From the NCBI RefSeq assembly GCF_004345425.1, contig NZ_SLVP01000007.1, forward strand, positions 1 through 64,000: a DNA stretch of 64,000 bases, given 5' to 3'. The notes beneath the pieces are model-generated. The model was given only the letters and a program-made list of their open reading frames with translations. It was not told where the DNA came from and did not search any database. The DNA is from Paenibacillus sp. BK033. Lineage in GTDB: Bacteria; Bacillota; Bacilli; Paenibacillales; Paenibacillaceae. Position numbers and translations under genes: made by a program. Positions 49,320 through 58,262 of the stretch are shown piece by piece; within the stretch, counting starts at the first letter, position 1, and the number at the start of each line of letters is the position of its first letter.

Positions 49320-51644
49320 ATGGCCGAAGCAACAAGACTTAATCTGACCGAAAGCGCCCAGGTAGAGGTACGTCCGGGTAAATTGGGAGCAAACGGCGGC
49401 AGCAATCCAAAAGGAGAATCCTTTGGCTTCACTAATTACTATATGACGAGGAACGGCGAGCCCTTTATCCCCGTCGTTGGCGAATATCATTTCTCCCGTT
49501 TCTCCTATCTCCAGTGGGAGGAAGAGCTGCTCAAAATGAAAGCCGGCGGCGTGCATATTGTGGCTACTTACGTCTTCTGGAATTTTCACGAGGAGGAAGA
49601 AAGCGTATTCGATTGGAGCGGCAGCCGTAATTTGCGTCACTTTATCGATCTATGCGCCAAGCTGGAGTATCCGCTTATTCTCCGGATTGGCCCGTTCTGC
49701 CACGGCGAGGTCCGCAACGGCGGCATTCCGGACTGGGTGCTTGCCAAACCGATCGAGATCCGTTCAAACGACCCGGAATACTTAAAGCTTGCCAAAAGGC
49801 TATACCGGGAAATTGCGGTACAAATGAAAGGCAGCCTCTATCAGGAAGGCGGCCCGGTTATCGCCGTTCAGCTGGAGAATGAATTTATGCATTGCGGCGC
49901 TCCGAACGAAGCATGGGGGTATAAAGCAGGCAAATTCCTGTCAGCGGGAACCGGCGGCAACGAGCATCTGGCAGAGCTCCGCCGAATCGCGGAGGCAGCG
50001 GGGATTAAGCCAATGTTCTTTACCGCGACGGCTTGGGGCGGTGCAGCCGTTCCGGAGGAAGGCTTCCTCCCGATGCTGGCCGGCTACGCTTATACCTCCT
50101 GGATTCCCGATCAACCGCCAAGCCGGGAGTTTATGTTCCGGGACTTGCGGGTTGTACCTGCCGAACCCGTTAACTTCGACACCAACGAATATCCGGTCGC
50201 TTATTGCGAGATGGCCGGCGGCATGCAGGTCAGCTATAATGCCCGGCCATCCGTGCCGGCTGCCAGCATTGAAGCGATGACGCTTGTGAAGCTTGCAAGC
50301 GGCAGCAACCTGGTCGGTTATTATATGTACCACGGCGGCTCTAACCCGGTTGGCAAAAAAGGCTGCATGAATGAACAATTTCTGCCCAAAATCACGTACG
50401 ATTATCAATCGCCCTTGGGAGAATTCGGCCGCGTGGGAGAATCGTATGACCGCATTCGCTCCTTGTCCCTGTTCCTGGAATCGTTTGGGTCTGTTCTGGC
50501 CCCTATGACAACGGTACTGCCGGAAGGCCAATCCGACCTGGAGGCAACCGATGCGGCAACGCTAAGGTGGTGCGTAAGACAGAAGGACGGCTCCGGCTTT
50601 GTGTTCCTCAACAACTTCCAGGACCAGGTCGAGCTGCCGCAGCGCTCGTTCCGCATCGAGCTGGAAACTGCCCGCGGTCCGGTGTCTTTCCCTAGGGAAG
50701 GAGAAGCTCTGCTGCCGGGCAACACCGGAGTCGTGCTTCCGTTCAACCTTGAGCTTTCCGGCATTTCCTTGATCAGCGCAACGGCTCAATTGCTGACGGA
50801 GGTACAAGCGTCCGATGGGGAACGAATTGTATTCTTCTACGCCCATGACGGCCTGGCACCCGAGTATGTAGTCGCCAAAGCCTCCTTGTCCGGTATTGAG
50901 GTTCATGACGGTCAAGTTAGCGAAGCCGGCGGCAGCTGCGTGATCCGCCCGGTTGTTGGCAGGAACAACGGAATTTTGTTCCGGACGACAGACGGCAAGT
51001 CCGTCCGCTTTATGACGCTCTCCCGCCAGGACGCGCTGCAGACGTACCGTTTCGATCTGTGGGGGCAATCCACGGTCGCAATCAGCAGCTGCCCGGTTGT
51101 TGCCCATCGCAATCAACTCGTCTTTACTTCGCCGGGCAGCACGGCATGCAGGGTATCCCTGTTCCCGGCGCCACAGACTGAGCTGATCGCAAATAAAGGA
51201 ATGGCGTCGCAGCAAGAGACGGAGGGCTTGTTCCGCACCTATTCGATCGAGGTTCCTGCTTATGCGCCGGAAATTGCAATCTCAAACCCTTCCGACCATA
51301 CGGCACTTCTGCGATTCGCCGGCACTGATTGGCCTTCCCATGTGGAAGACGTATGGCTCGAAATCGATTATGACGGCGATGTCGCCCAAGCGTTCCTGAA
51401 CGGCAAGCTATTGACCGACCATATTCATTTCGGCAAAACCTGGAGTATCGGCCTCAAGGATTTTTACAATCAGCTGGAGCAATCCGCGCTGCATCTGACC
51501 ATTACCCCGCTTCGCCGGGGAACGGTGCATACCTTTATTAACCAGGCGCAGATTGAGAGATTCGAAGGCGTTGAGATTGCGGTCTTTCACCGGATCGAAG
51601 TCGTCCCGCATTACCGGATAGCCTTGCTTCCGGCAGCCAAATAG
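49320..51644 (+). CDS. GH35 beta-galactosidase
   Basis: A 774-residue enzyme of glycoside hydrolase family 35. GGVHIVATYVFWNFHEEEE near 76-94 and RIGPFCHGEVRNGGIPDW near 122-139 are family hallmarks. The acid/base Glu is in VQLENEF (Glu188) and the nucleophile in AYCEMAGG (Glu297). C-terminal beta domains follow. ATG 49320 is 11 nt from AAGGAGG; the ATG at 49311 is too close to it. No signal peptide, so it acts in the cytoplasm. It probably answers to the divergent AraC regulator. Confidence 0.92.
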   Translation: MAEATRLNLTESAQVEVRPGKLGANGGSNPKGESFGFTNYYMTRNGEPFIPVVGEYHFSRFSYLQWEEELLKMKAGGVHIVATYVFWNFHEEEESVFDWSGSRNLRHFIDLCAKLEYPLILRIGPFCHGEVRNGGIPDWVLAKPIEIRSNDPEYLKLAKRLYREIAVQMKGSLYQEGGPVIAVQLENEFMHCGAPNEAWGYKAGKFLSAGTGGNEHLAELRRIAEAAGIKPMFFTATAWGGAAVPEEGFLPMLAGYAYTSWIPDQPPSREFMFRDLRVVPAEPVNFDTNEYPVAYCEMAGGMQVSYNARPSVPAASIEAMTLVKLASGSNLVGYYMYHGGSNPVGKKGCMNEQFLPKITYDYQSPLGEFGRVGESYDRIRSLSLFLESFGSVLAPMTTVLPEGQSDLEATDAATLRWCVRQKDGSGFVFLNNFQDQVELPQRSFRIELETARGPVSFPREGEALLPGNTGVVLPFNLELSGISLISATAQLLTEVQASDGERIVFFYAHDGLAPEYVVAKASLSGIEVHDGQVSEAGGSCVIRPVVGRNNGILFRTTDGKSVRFMTLSRQDALQTYRFDLWGQSTVAISSCPVVAHRNQLVFTSPGSTACRVSLFPAPQTELIANKGMASQQETEGLFRTYSIEVPAYAPEIAISNPSDHTALLRFAGTDWPSHVEDVWLEIDYDGDVAQAFLNGKLLTDHIHFGKTWSIGLKDFYNQLEQSALHLTITPLRRGTVHTFINQAQIERFEGVEIAVFHRIEVVPHYRIALLPAAK

Positions 51645-51650
51645 AACAAA

Positions 51651-51684
51651 CAAGGGATCCTCGCATGTTAGCAAGGATCCCTTG
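51651..51684. terminator. Terminator between GH35 and isomerase-like genes
   Basis: A perfect 10-bp stem CAAGGGATCC / GGATCCCTTG between convergent genes, flanked by A-rich and T-rich sequence. Confidence 0.82.
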
Positions 51685-51689
51685 TTGTT

Positions 51690-52547
51690 CTATTTTCCCA
51701 TTTCCGACCAAAGCCTTCTGGCCGTTCTCATGAAAAACTTCGATTGCTCCCACCGGTCGCTGATTTCATTGGTTCGTCCGGCGTATTCGTCCGTTGTTAT
51801 TGCGTAAGAAGGCGGGCCAAGCTCCACGACAAAAGGCAGCGCCTCTCCCGTTCCCGCATTCGAGCGCCAATTCTTCATGCCGGAGCTCCACCAGCGCTCG
51901 AAATGCCGCAGCATCGGATGCTCCCCGTTGTTGCCTACGTCAATCTGCACCTGCTCTCCGTTGGATACCCTCGCATGGAAAGCCGCGCTGCGGGTCAGAA
52001 CGGTCTGGATCAGCTGCTCCGCTTCATCGGATACCGTATGGAGCTCTCCCGCCACTACGTAATGCGACAGGTCAATGGTCAAACGAAGAGACTGCAGCGC
52101 CTTGATATAATCCACCGTTCGCAGCAAATCCTGGGTGATCGTACCGCGGTGCGTCTCGATAAACACCGGAATTCCGGCATGACGGGATAAGGCATCGATC
52201 GCGCTGAGCAGCTGAACGGCTGGCTCTTCAATGAGAAAAGGCGTCAGGACCTGCGCATTAATATGCTGAATGCCCCCGTATTCCTTCGCCCGGGCAAGAA
52301 ATTGGTCCATATCCTGAGCCGTCTTCGGGTACGCGTTTACGCTAAAGGACAAGCCGTATCGCTCAAGGAGACGTCTCCATTTCTCCTCGTCCTGCGGAGC
52401 CGGAATAAATCCGTTGATACCGTCAAAGCCCGCTTCCGCAATCATCTCCACCTGTTCCTCTATGCTTCGCCCTTCCGCTGCCGCAAGGCCCGACATTCCC
52501 CACCACGACATCTGAACATCAAGCCTCGGATTCAACGATTCCCTCAC
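51690..52547 (-). CDS. Xylose-isomerase-like TIM barrel protein (sugar isomerase/epimerase)
   Basis: A 285-residue protein starting with GTG 52547, behind AGGAGG at 7 nt spacing. The AP-endonuclease-2/xylose isomerase-like fold is shown by EEQVEMIAEAGFDGINGFI, the metal ligand segments IPVFIETHRGTITQD and LRLTIDLSHYVVAGE, and the late FHARVSNGEQVQID. Such proteins are often sugar epimerases or catabolic isomerases next to Gfo/Idh enzymes. The reaction is not known. It is the only gene of its transcript. Confidence 0.8.
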   Translation of the reverse strand: MRESLNPRLDVQMSWWGMSGLAAAEGRSIEEQVEMIAEAGFDGINGFIPAPQDEEKWRRLLERYGLSFSVNAYPKTAQDMDQFLARAKEYGGIQHINAQVLTPFLIEEPAVQLLSAIDALSRHAGIPVFIETHRGTITQDLLRTVDYIKALQSLRLTIDLSHYVVAGELHTVSDEAEQLIQTVLTRSAAFHARVSNGEQVQIDVGNNGEHPMLRHFERWWSSGMKNWRSNAGTGEALPFVVELGPPSYAITTDEYAGRTNEISDRWEQSKFFMRTARRLWSEMGK

Positions 52548-52639
52548 AAGCTCTCCTCCTAAATAAACATATAGTCTAGTATAGAGAATTGCCTGAAGGA
52601 GAGGCAGTAACGATCCTGCTATCAACTCGTTTAATCCTG

Positions 52640-53209
52640 CTATTTCAGTCCGGAGCGAACCTGCTCCCGCAAACCTTTATAATCGTATCCTGCCGCCGTA
52701 TCGAGCTCAACGACCGTTCCGCCGATAGACAACGGCGCAAGCGTTTCGTTCAACAGTCGCTCTTTGTTGCCCTGCTGCTCAATCCATTCCCCGTCGTTAT
52801 GTCCCTTATGCCGTTCCGCTGATCCCATGCGCGTATAATAGCGCTCGAGGAGCACCTGTCCATCGGCTCTGCACATGATTTGGAAGGGCTCGAAGTCATG
52901 CTCCCGCTTCAGCTTAAGAAACTCGGCGCTTCTAAGCTCCGGACGGCCGAAGAAGCCTTCGGCAACAAGCGATTGTCCGGCAGCCAGCAGCGTACCCGCG
53001 AAGGAGTAAAGAAAAGTAAAAGCGGCCGGCGCCAAGAGCGGCGGAGAGCCATGCGTATCGCAATCCAGAGCGTCAAACAATGTCTCGTAGATCCCGTCGC
53101 GGGATAATAGGGGAAGCTTCAAATCCTCGGACAGCCGTTTGGCGAGCGTAGTCTTTCCGGCTCCCGGGAATCCGTTTACGATAATAAGCAGAGGTTTGGT
53201 CAAGCTCAT
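52640..53209 (-). CDS. P-loop kinase-like protein (AAA_33 type)
   Basis: A 189-residue ATP-binding protein with Walker A VNGFPGAGKTTLAKRLSE near 12-29 and a conserved RDG (SRDGIYETLFDAL). The layout is that of small-molecule or zeta-toxin-like kinases. The gene overlaps the DinB gene's stop by 4 bp (ATGA), so they are co-translated. No antitoxin-like gene is next to it, so I do not call it a toxin. Confidence 0.75.
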   Translation of the reverse strand: MSLTKPLLIIVNGFPGAGKTTLAKRLSEDLKLPLLSRDGIYETLFDALDCDTHGSPPLLAPAAFTFLYSFAGTLLAAGQSLVAEGFFGRPELRSAEFLKLKREHDFEPFQIMCRADGQVLLERYYTRMGSAERHKGHNDGEWIEQQGNKERLLNETLAPLSIGGTVVELDTAAGYDYKGLREQVRSGLK

Positions 53210-53703
53210 TTGCTTCCTTCATCCGCCGAAGGACCGTAGAGGCCGGGCACCGGAATATCCAGGAGCCGCAAATATACCCCAAGCTGAGCACGGTGATGAA
53301 CCATGTGGCTTAACCCAAAGGAACGAAGCGCTATTGCCCGCGGCTGCCGCAGAATAATATAATCACCGTTTCGCAGCGTCCATTCTTCCCCGAGCTTTTC
53401 CTCGTCGCATTCGTCCAACAGCTTGATAATCTTAGCCGAGTTTGCATCGTATTCCGCCAGTATGTCCTCGCGCTTTTGCAAAGCCTCCCTCCGCCCAGAT
53501 ACAGTTGACATATCGAGTTCAGGGGAAAGTAAAATACCGGCCTGCCAGTTCAACAGGTTGATCAAATGCGTGGCAAGCCCGCCCAGCGTCATCGATTTTT
53601 CATGCGGCTTCCAAGCCATATGCTCGTCGGGCAAGCGCTCCAGAATACGTCGTGTAATCGTCAGTTCATGTTCAGCATCCCCTACAATCAGTTGTTTCAT
53701 CAT
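53206..53703 (-). CDS. DinB family protein
   Basis: A 165-residue four-helix-bundle protein of the DinB/YfiT group, possible metal-dependent thiol transferases. Likely metal-binding histidines are in GLATHLINLLNW near 47 and LSHMVHHRAQLGVYLRLL near 130-147. AAGGAG is 8 nt before ATG 53703; GTG 53706 is also possible. The function is generally unknown. Confidence 0.85.
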   Translation of the reverse strand: MMKQLIVGDAEHELTITRRILERLPDEHMAWKPHEKSMTLGGLATHLINLLNWQAGILLSPELDMSTVSGRREALQKREDILAEYDANSAKIIKLLDECDEEKLGEEWTLRNGDYIILRQPRAIALRSFGLSHMVHHRAQLGVYLRLLDIPVPGLYGPSADEGSK

Positions 53704-53792
53704 CACTCGATCTCCTTCCGCTTTGAGATAGCGCCCTTTCTATACTAGCATATTTTGTAAAACCGCATCTATCCGCTAACCGCTTCTATTAG

Positions 53793-53902
53793 TTAACTTT
53801 AATATTAATAAATTAACCTTAATATTGACATAAGAACTGTCCTTCCACATAATATGAACTAGAATCATCTTAACTTCATTATTAAATTAACCTAACGGTT
53901 AA
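53793..53902. promoter_or_regulatory. Promoter and operator repeats of the GH2 operon
   Basis: TTGACA (53825), 17 nt and CATAAT (53848) make a good sigma-A promoter. Two copies of TTAAC[C/T]TTAATATT, at 53793 and 53813, are 20 bp apart and run into the -35. A palindrome TTAACC-TAAC-GGTTAA lies at 53887 just before the ribosome site. The shared TTAACC half suggests one regulator binding all three. Confidence 0.5.
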
Positions 53903-53925
53903 CTAAAAGGAGAGAAAAGAAGATT

Positions 53926-55689
53926 ATGGCTAGCACGCACAAGTATGTGAAGGATTATCCGCGTCCGCAGTGGGTACGCGACGAATGGCAATTGTTAAAC
54001 GGCGAGTGGGGCTTCCGCTTCGACGATTCGTTTGAAGGCGAACGCAGCAAATGGTACAGCAAGCTGAATGCGGACCGTACGATACAAGTCCCGTTTACAT
54101 ACGAGACGAAGGCAAGCGGCATCGGCGAGGAGACGTTCCATCCATGCGTATGGTATGAGCGGAATGTGGCCATCCCGGCAGAAACGGGAGACAAACGCGT
54201 CATCCTCCATTTCCAAGCCGTTGACTATTTGGCTAAGCTTTGGGTGAACGGCGTTTATATCGGCACGCATGAAGGCGGATATGCGGCATTCTCCTTCGAT
54301 ATTACGGATGCCGTGCAGGTTGGCGGAGATAACCGGATTACGCTCCGCGTCGAAGACGGCAACAGCACGATGCAGCCGCGAGGCAAGCAGCGCTGGATCG
54401 AGAAGAATTACGGCTGCTGGTACGTGCAGACAACCGGCATCTGGCAGTCCGTCTGGCTGGAATACGTCGACGGCAACCATGTGGGCAGAGCTAAAATTAC
54501 GCCAAAGCTGGAGGAAGCAGCGGTTACGTTCGAATACGAGCTTGGCAGCACCGTTCGTTCCTTCGACGGCTTGACGCTCCAGACCGTTATTCGTTACGAC
54601 GGTAACCTGATCCGTTCCTCCGAAACCAACGTTGACCGCAAGTTCCTGAAAGTGGAGCTAAGCGTCATGAACGACGTCAACGAATGGAAAATCCATTCCT
54701 GGCATCCGAATCATCCGAATTTGTACGATGTGGAGGTCATTCTGAAGAAAGACGGTCATCCGGTAGACACGGTATACTCCTACTTCGGCATGCGCCGCAT
54801 TCAGATTAAAGGCGACCGCATCCTGCTCAACAAGCAGCCGCTCTACCAGCGCCTCCTGCTCGACCAAGGCTACTGGGAAGATACGCATCTGACTCCGCCT
54901 TCCGAAGAAGCCATTATCGAGGATATCGATAAAACCTTGGCGCTTGGCTTCAACGGCGTGCGCAAGCATCAGAAGCTCGAGGATCCGAGATACCTGTACT
55001 GGGCGGACCGCAAAGGCCTTCTCGTCTGGTCGGAGATTGCCGCCACCTACGAATTCGGAGACGACGCCGTAGACCGGTTCACGAAGGAATGGATGGAAGT
55101 GGTCCGCCAGCATTACAACCACCCTTCCATCGTGACATGGGTGCCGTTTAACGAATCGTGGGGAATCGGACAAATCTTCACCGACCGGAAGCAGCAGCAA
55201 TTTACCGAATCGATCTATCATTTGACCAAATCCTATGATCAGATGAGACCCGTGGTCGTCAACGACGGCTGGGAGCATACGATCTCGGATATCATTACGC
55301 TTCACGACTACGAGGAGCTGGGCTCCGTCCTCGAAGCCAGATACAAGGATAAGGATGCGCTGCTCAGCAACGACTTCGCGCACGACAAGCACCGCTATCC
55401 GTTCGCTAACGGCTACGGCTACAAAGGCCAGCCGGTGATCATCAGCGAATACGGCGGCATCGCCTTTACGAGCGAATCCGGCTGGGGCTACGGCAACCAA
55501 GTAAAAAATGAAGAAGAATTTTTGGCCCGTTATGAAGGAATTACCCAAGCGATCAAGAATCTCGATTATGTAAGCGGATTCTGCTATACGCAGATTACGG
55601 ACGTGCAGCAGGAGGTTAACGGCTTGCTTACGATTAAGCGGGAGCCGAAGATTGCCATGGAGAAAATCAGAAAAATCAATCTGCAGTAG
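53926..55689 (+). CDS. GH2 family glycoside hydrolase
   Basis: A 587-residue enzyme: sugar-binding jelly roll (20-180), Ig-like domain (185-290) and TIM barrel (295-587). The acid/base Glu410 is in WVPFNESWG and the nucleophile Glu508 in VIISEYGG. RVILHFQAVDYLAKLWVNG is the usual N-domain motif. It is shorter than LacZ and closer to beta-glucuronidase or other compact GH2 enzymes. No signal peptide. It is followed 49 bp later by a Gfo/Idh dehydrogenase in one operon. Confidence 0.92.
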   Translation: MASTHKYVKDYPRPQWVRDEWQLLNGEWGFRFDDSFEGERSKWYSKLNADRTIQVPFTYETKASGIGEETFHPCVWYERNVAIPAETGDKRVILHFQAVDYLAKLWVNGVYIGTHEGGYAAFSFDITDAVQVGGDNRITLRVEDGNSTMQPRGKQRWIEKNYGCWYVQTTGIWQSVWLEYVDGNHVGRAKITPKLEEAAVTFEYELGSTVRSFDGLTLQTVIRYDGNLIRSSETNVDRKFLKVELSVMNDVNEWKIHSWHPNHPNLYDVEVILKKDGHPVDTVYSYFGMRRIQIKGDRILLNKQPLYQRLLLDQGYWEDTHLTPPSEEAIIEDIDKTLALGFNGVRKHQKLEDPRYLYWADRKGLLVWSEIAATYEFGDDAVDRFTKEWMEVVRQHYNHPSIVTWVPFNESWGIGQIFTDRKQQQFTESIYHLTKSYDQMRPVVVNDGWEHTISDIITLHDYEELGSVLEARYKDKDALLSNDFAHDKHRYPFANGYGYKGQPVIISEYGGIAFTSESGWGYGNQVKNEEEFLARYEGITQAIKNLDYVSGFCYTQITDVQQEVNGLLTIKREPKIAMEKIRKINLQ

Positions 55690-55738
55690 AATCGCGTTTC
55701 CAATGTCCACAGTTCATGAGAAGGCAGGGATTTCATTC

Positions 55739-56821
55739 ATGTCAAAAATGCAGCGTATTGGAATTATCGGCAGCGGCGGTATCGCTTCTGCTCACGTAAG
55801 AGCCTACAAACAGCTTCACGACGTTGAAATTGTCGCCGTAGCCGACGTCATTCCCGGCAAAGCGGATCAATTCGTTACGCGCGAGCAATTGCCTGGAGCC
55901 ATCGGCTTCGATGATCATCGCAAGCTCCTAGAGCTTGATCTGGACGGGGTCAGCATCTGCACGCCAAATGCCTCCCATCACGTAACAACCGTTGACGCTC
56001 TGCGCGCAGGCAAAAACGTCCTGCTTGAGAAGCCGATGTCCGTTACCTTGGACGAAGCGATTGATATGGTTCAGGTCGCGAACGAAACGGGAAATATGCT
56101 GACGATCGGTTTCCAGCCCCGTTATGATCCTAACATGAAGGTCGTTAACGAAATCGTCCAATCCGGCAAGCTTGGCAAGGTGTATTACGTGGAGACCGGC
56201 GGCGGCCGCAGACGCGGCATGCCTGGCGGCACGTTTATCAGCAAGCAGCTCGCCGGGGCCGGCGCTATGGCGGATATCGGCTGCTACTCGCTCGATATGG
56301 CGCTTAACGCGCTTGGTTATCCGAAGCCGCTTACCGTCTCGGCGTATACCTCCAATTATTTCGGCACTAATCCGCTTTATCATCCGGAAGCCCATAAGTT
56401 CGAAGTCGAGGATTTCGGGGTAGCGCTTGTACGCTTTGAGAACGACCTTGTGCTGCAATTCAAGATCTCCTGGGCGATGCACATGGATACGCTTGGCTCC
56501 ACCATGTTCCTTGGAACGGACGGCGGACTTAAAGTGAATCCTTACGGTACGGGCAACTGGTCCGGCGTTTGGGATGGCCGCGTCGGCGAAATGAAGCTTT
56601 TCCATGATTTTATGGGCAAGCAGACCGAGACGCCGATTCCGGTTACGAATACCGACCTTAACCTCTTCAACGAGAAGGTGCGGGATTTCTCCGAAGCCGT
56701 GCGCGAAGGACGTCCTGCCCCTATTCCGGGCTCTCAGATCGTCATTCAGCAAGCCATTATCGACGGGGTGCTCCGCTCCTCCGCCGCCAAACGCGAGGTT
56801 TCTATCGAGCTCCCGTTCTAA
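55739..56821 (+). CDS. Gfo/Idh/MocA oxidoreductase
   Basis: A 360-residue NAD(P)-dependent dehydrogenase. RIGIIGSGGIASAHVRAY near 6-23 is the Rossmann motif; GKNVLLEKPMS near 91 holds the catalytic Lys and MADIGCYSLDMALNALG near 180 the C-terminal motif (with Cys instead of the usual His). ATG 55739 is preferred because it begins directly at the Rossmann domain. It probably oxidises the sugar released by the GH2 enzyme before it. Confidence 0.88.
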   Translation: MSKMQRIGIIGSGGIASAHVRAYKQLHDVEIVAVADVIPGKADQFVTREQLPGAIGFDDHRKLLELDLDGVSICTPNASHHVTTVDALRAGKNVLLEKPMSVTLDEAIDMVQVANETGNMLTIGFQPRYDPNMKVVNEIVQSGKLGKVYYVETGGGRRRGMPGGTFISKQLAGAGAMADIGCYSLDMALNALGYPKPLTVSAYTSNYFGTNPLYHPEAHKFEVEDFGVALVRFENDLVLQFKISWAMHMDTLGSTMFLGTDGGLKVNPYGTGNWSGVWDGRVGEMKLFHDFMGKQTETPIPVTNTDLNLFNEKVRDFSEAVREGRPAPIPGSQIVIQQAIIDGVLRSSAAKREVSIELPF

Positions 56822-56831
56822 TGCTTAGCCT

Positions 56832-56867
56832 AATAGCCTTGGCCTTTATCCGGCCAAGGCTATTTTT
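56832..56867 (+). terminator. Terminator of the GH2-dehydrogenase operon
   Basis: A perfect 13-bp stem AATAGCCTTGGCC / GGCCAAGGCTATT then TTT. Confidence 0.88.
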
Positions 56868-56927
56868 ATAGACAAAACCGATCCCCGTGCACTACGATCT
56901 TAACAGCGCAATACTAGGAGGCGGTGA

Positions 56928-57854
56928 TTGTTTTTGAAGCTGGAAAGATTGATCTCGATCATCTATATGCTGCTTAATCACGAAGTGGTGTCCGCATCGG
57001 AATTGTCTTGCAAATACGGCGTTTCGCAGAGAACCATCTACAGGGACATCGAGGCGATCTGCGCGGCAGGCATTCCCGTTGTTTCTTATCAAGGCGTTAA
57101 CGGCGGATACGGCATTATGAAGGAATACAAGATGGACAAAAGCCTGCTCAGCTCCGATGATATCGCCTCTCTAATTACTCTTCTCAAAAGCACGACTACC
57201 GTATTCGAGGATGAGCGGGCGCAGGAAACGATTCAGCGGCTGAAGACCGTTCAGGCCGATAACGGCAGAGCCCCAAGCCTGACGATGGATCTTGGCAACT
57301 GGAGATCGTATACGACTCATCTTCGCACGCTCCACTCCGCCATTAACGGCCGCCAGCTCGTCGTGTTCCATTACATGAACGCAAAGAACGAACGACAGAA
57401 CCGCGTCGTCGAGCCAGTTAGTCTTCTGCTCAAATACGACTCCTGGTATTTGTATGGCTACTGCCGCTCCAGGGACGACTATCGGGTGTTCAAGCTGACC
57501 AGAATGTCGGATCTATTGGCCTTGCCGGAATGCTTCGAGCGGGAGCATAACATCCATACCGAGGATATTCTCTCCGGCGGCGGCCATCAGGAGCAGGAGC
57601 AGACCAAGCATGCCGTCATTCATTTTGCGGCCGGGTCGCTTGCAAGGGTGCTGGATGAATTTTATTTGGACGAGAAGCGGTTTAACGAAGACGGCTCTCT
57701 TACGCTAACGATTGTTCAGGCGATTGACACGGACTGGCTGATCGAGAAGCTGCTTGGCTTTGGAGAAGACGCCCTCGTACTCGAGCCGCCTGCGCTCAGG
57801 CAACGGATTAAGGACAAAATTGGAAAAATGTTAAACCGTTACGAAGAAGTGTGA
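56928..57854 (+). CDS. WYL-domain transcriptional regulator
   Basis: A 308-residue regulator starting with TTG 56928, 6 nt after AGGAGG. The N-terminal HTH_11 winged helix (VSASELSCKYGVSQRTIYRDIEAI, residues 20-43) is followed by NGGYG, and the WYL domain has VEPVSLLLKYDSWYLYGYCR near 164-183 and a C-terminal WCX part (ETDW-like IDTDWLIEKLLGFG). The ligand is unknown; it may be a nucleotide or a peptidoglycan-related molecule. Nearby targets are not obvious. Confidence 0.88.
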   Translation: MFLKLERLISIIYMLLNHEVVSASELSCKYGVSQRTIYRDIEAICAAGIPVVSYQGVNGGYGIMKEYKMDKSLLSSDDIASLITLLKSTTTVFEDERAQETIQRLKTVQADNGRAPSLTMDLGNWRSYTTHLRTLHSAINGRQLVVFHYMNAKNERQNRVVEPVSLLLKYDSWYLYGYCRSRDDYRVFKLTRMSDLLALPECFEREHNIHTEDILSGGGHQEQEQTKHAVIHFAAGSLARVLDEFYLDEKRFNEDGSLTLTIVQAIDTDWLIEKLLGFGEDALVLEPPALRQRIKDKIGKMLNRYEEV

Positions 57855-57879
57855 CAGGATGCTGTCATACTTCTTTTTT
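57846..57879 (+). terminator. Terminator overlapping the WYL gene end
   Basis: Stem GAAGTGTGACAG / CTGTCATACTTC then a run of seven T. The stem begins inside the last codons. Confidence 0.82.
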
Positions 57880-57922
57880 TATAATGGAAACATTCGTTCG
57901 ATCAACTTAATCGTAAAGGGAC

Positions 57923-58093
57923 GTGAATGAGTTGTTAGACCATCCTTTTTTCTTTGAAGAGCAGATGAGGCACAGAAGCTGGGAGCTTAAACAAATCGAC
58001 AAGCATGGTTGGAAGTATGCGCATATGAACCGGAAAAAGCCGCGTCGGCCTCTGCTCCTTGTGCTGCGAGTCTTCGGAATAATTAAACATTGA
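57923..58093 (+). CDS. Possible small basic protein, 56 residues
   Basis: GTG at 57923 (or TTG at 57932) opens a short frame encoding MNELLDHPFFFEEQMRHRSW and a basic tail (NRKKPRRPLLLVLRVFG). AAAGGG lies just upstream, better spaced for the TTG. The composition is protein-like but I know no family. It may equally be chance. Confidence 0.35.
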   Translation: MNELLDHPFFFEEQMRHRSWELKQIDKHGWKYAHMNRKKPRRPLLLVLRVFGIIKH

Positions 58094-58139
58094 CAATGCT
58101 CCGGATCTGTTCTTATACTTGTAACCGAAACGTCAATAC

Positions 58140-58262
58140 TAAAACTCATTGGGGAAGCTGTGGACTTTTCTGGAGAGCAATCTCTATTTTCGCCACACAA
58201 AGACCGTACTGCCGGTACGCGTCGTTTGTGTGGTTTTTTGCGTTCAAAAAAGGAGGATTTTC
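58140..58262 (+). promoter_or_regulatory. Attenuator-like leader of the EamA transporter gene
   Basis: CCACACAAA / TTTGTGTGG (58193-58233), with inner CGTAC / GTACG, is followed by TTTTTTG only about 23 bp before the transporter's start. A smaller GAGAG / CTCTC-type stem precedes it at about 58172-58185. An intrinsic terminator in this place implies conditional termination. I could not match a known riboswitch or a T-box. Confidence 0.5.

Noticed and set aside
52640..53706. Zeta toxin-antitoxin pair
   Set aside because: The P-loop protein has the general kinase layout, but the overlapping gene is a DinB-family protein, not an epsilon-type antitoxin.
54658..55710. Long open frame opposite the GH2 gene (about 350 codons)
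   Set aside because: Shadow of a gene with clear catalytic motifs; its own product has no recognisable motif.
57907..58200. 97-codon minus-strand frame upstream of the EamA gene
   Set aside because: It overlaps the leader and the plus-strand small frame, has a Ser/Cys/Arg-rich random composition, and lacks a ribosome site.
58140..58262. T-box leader
   Set aside because: The conserved AGGGUGGNACCGCG-type antiterminator bulge is absent.
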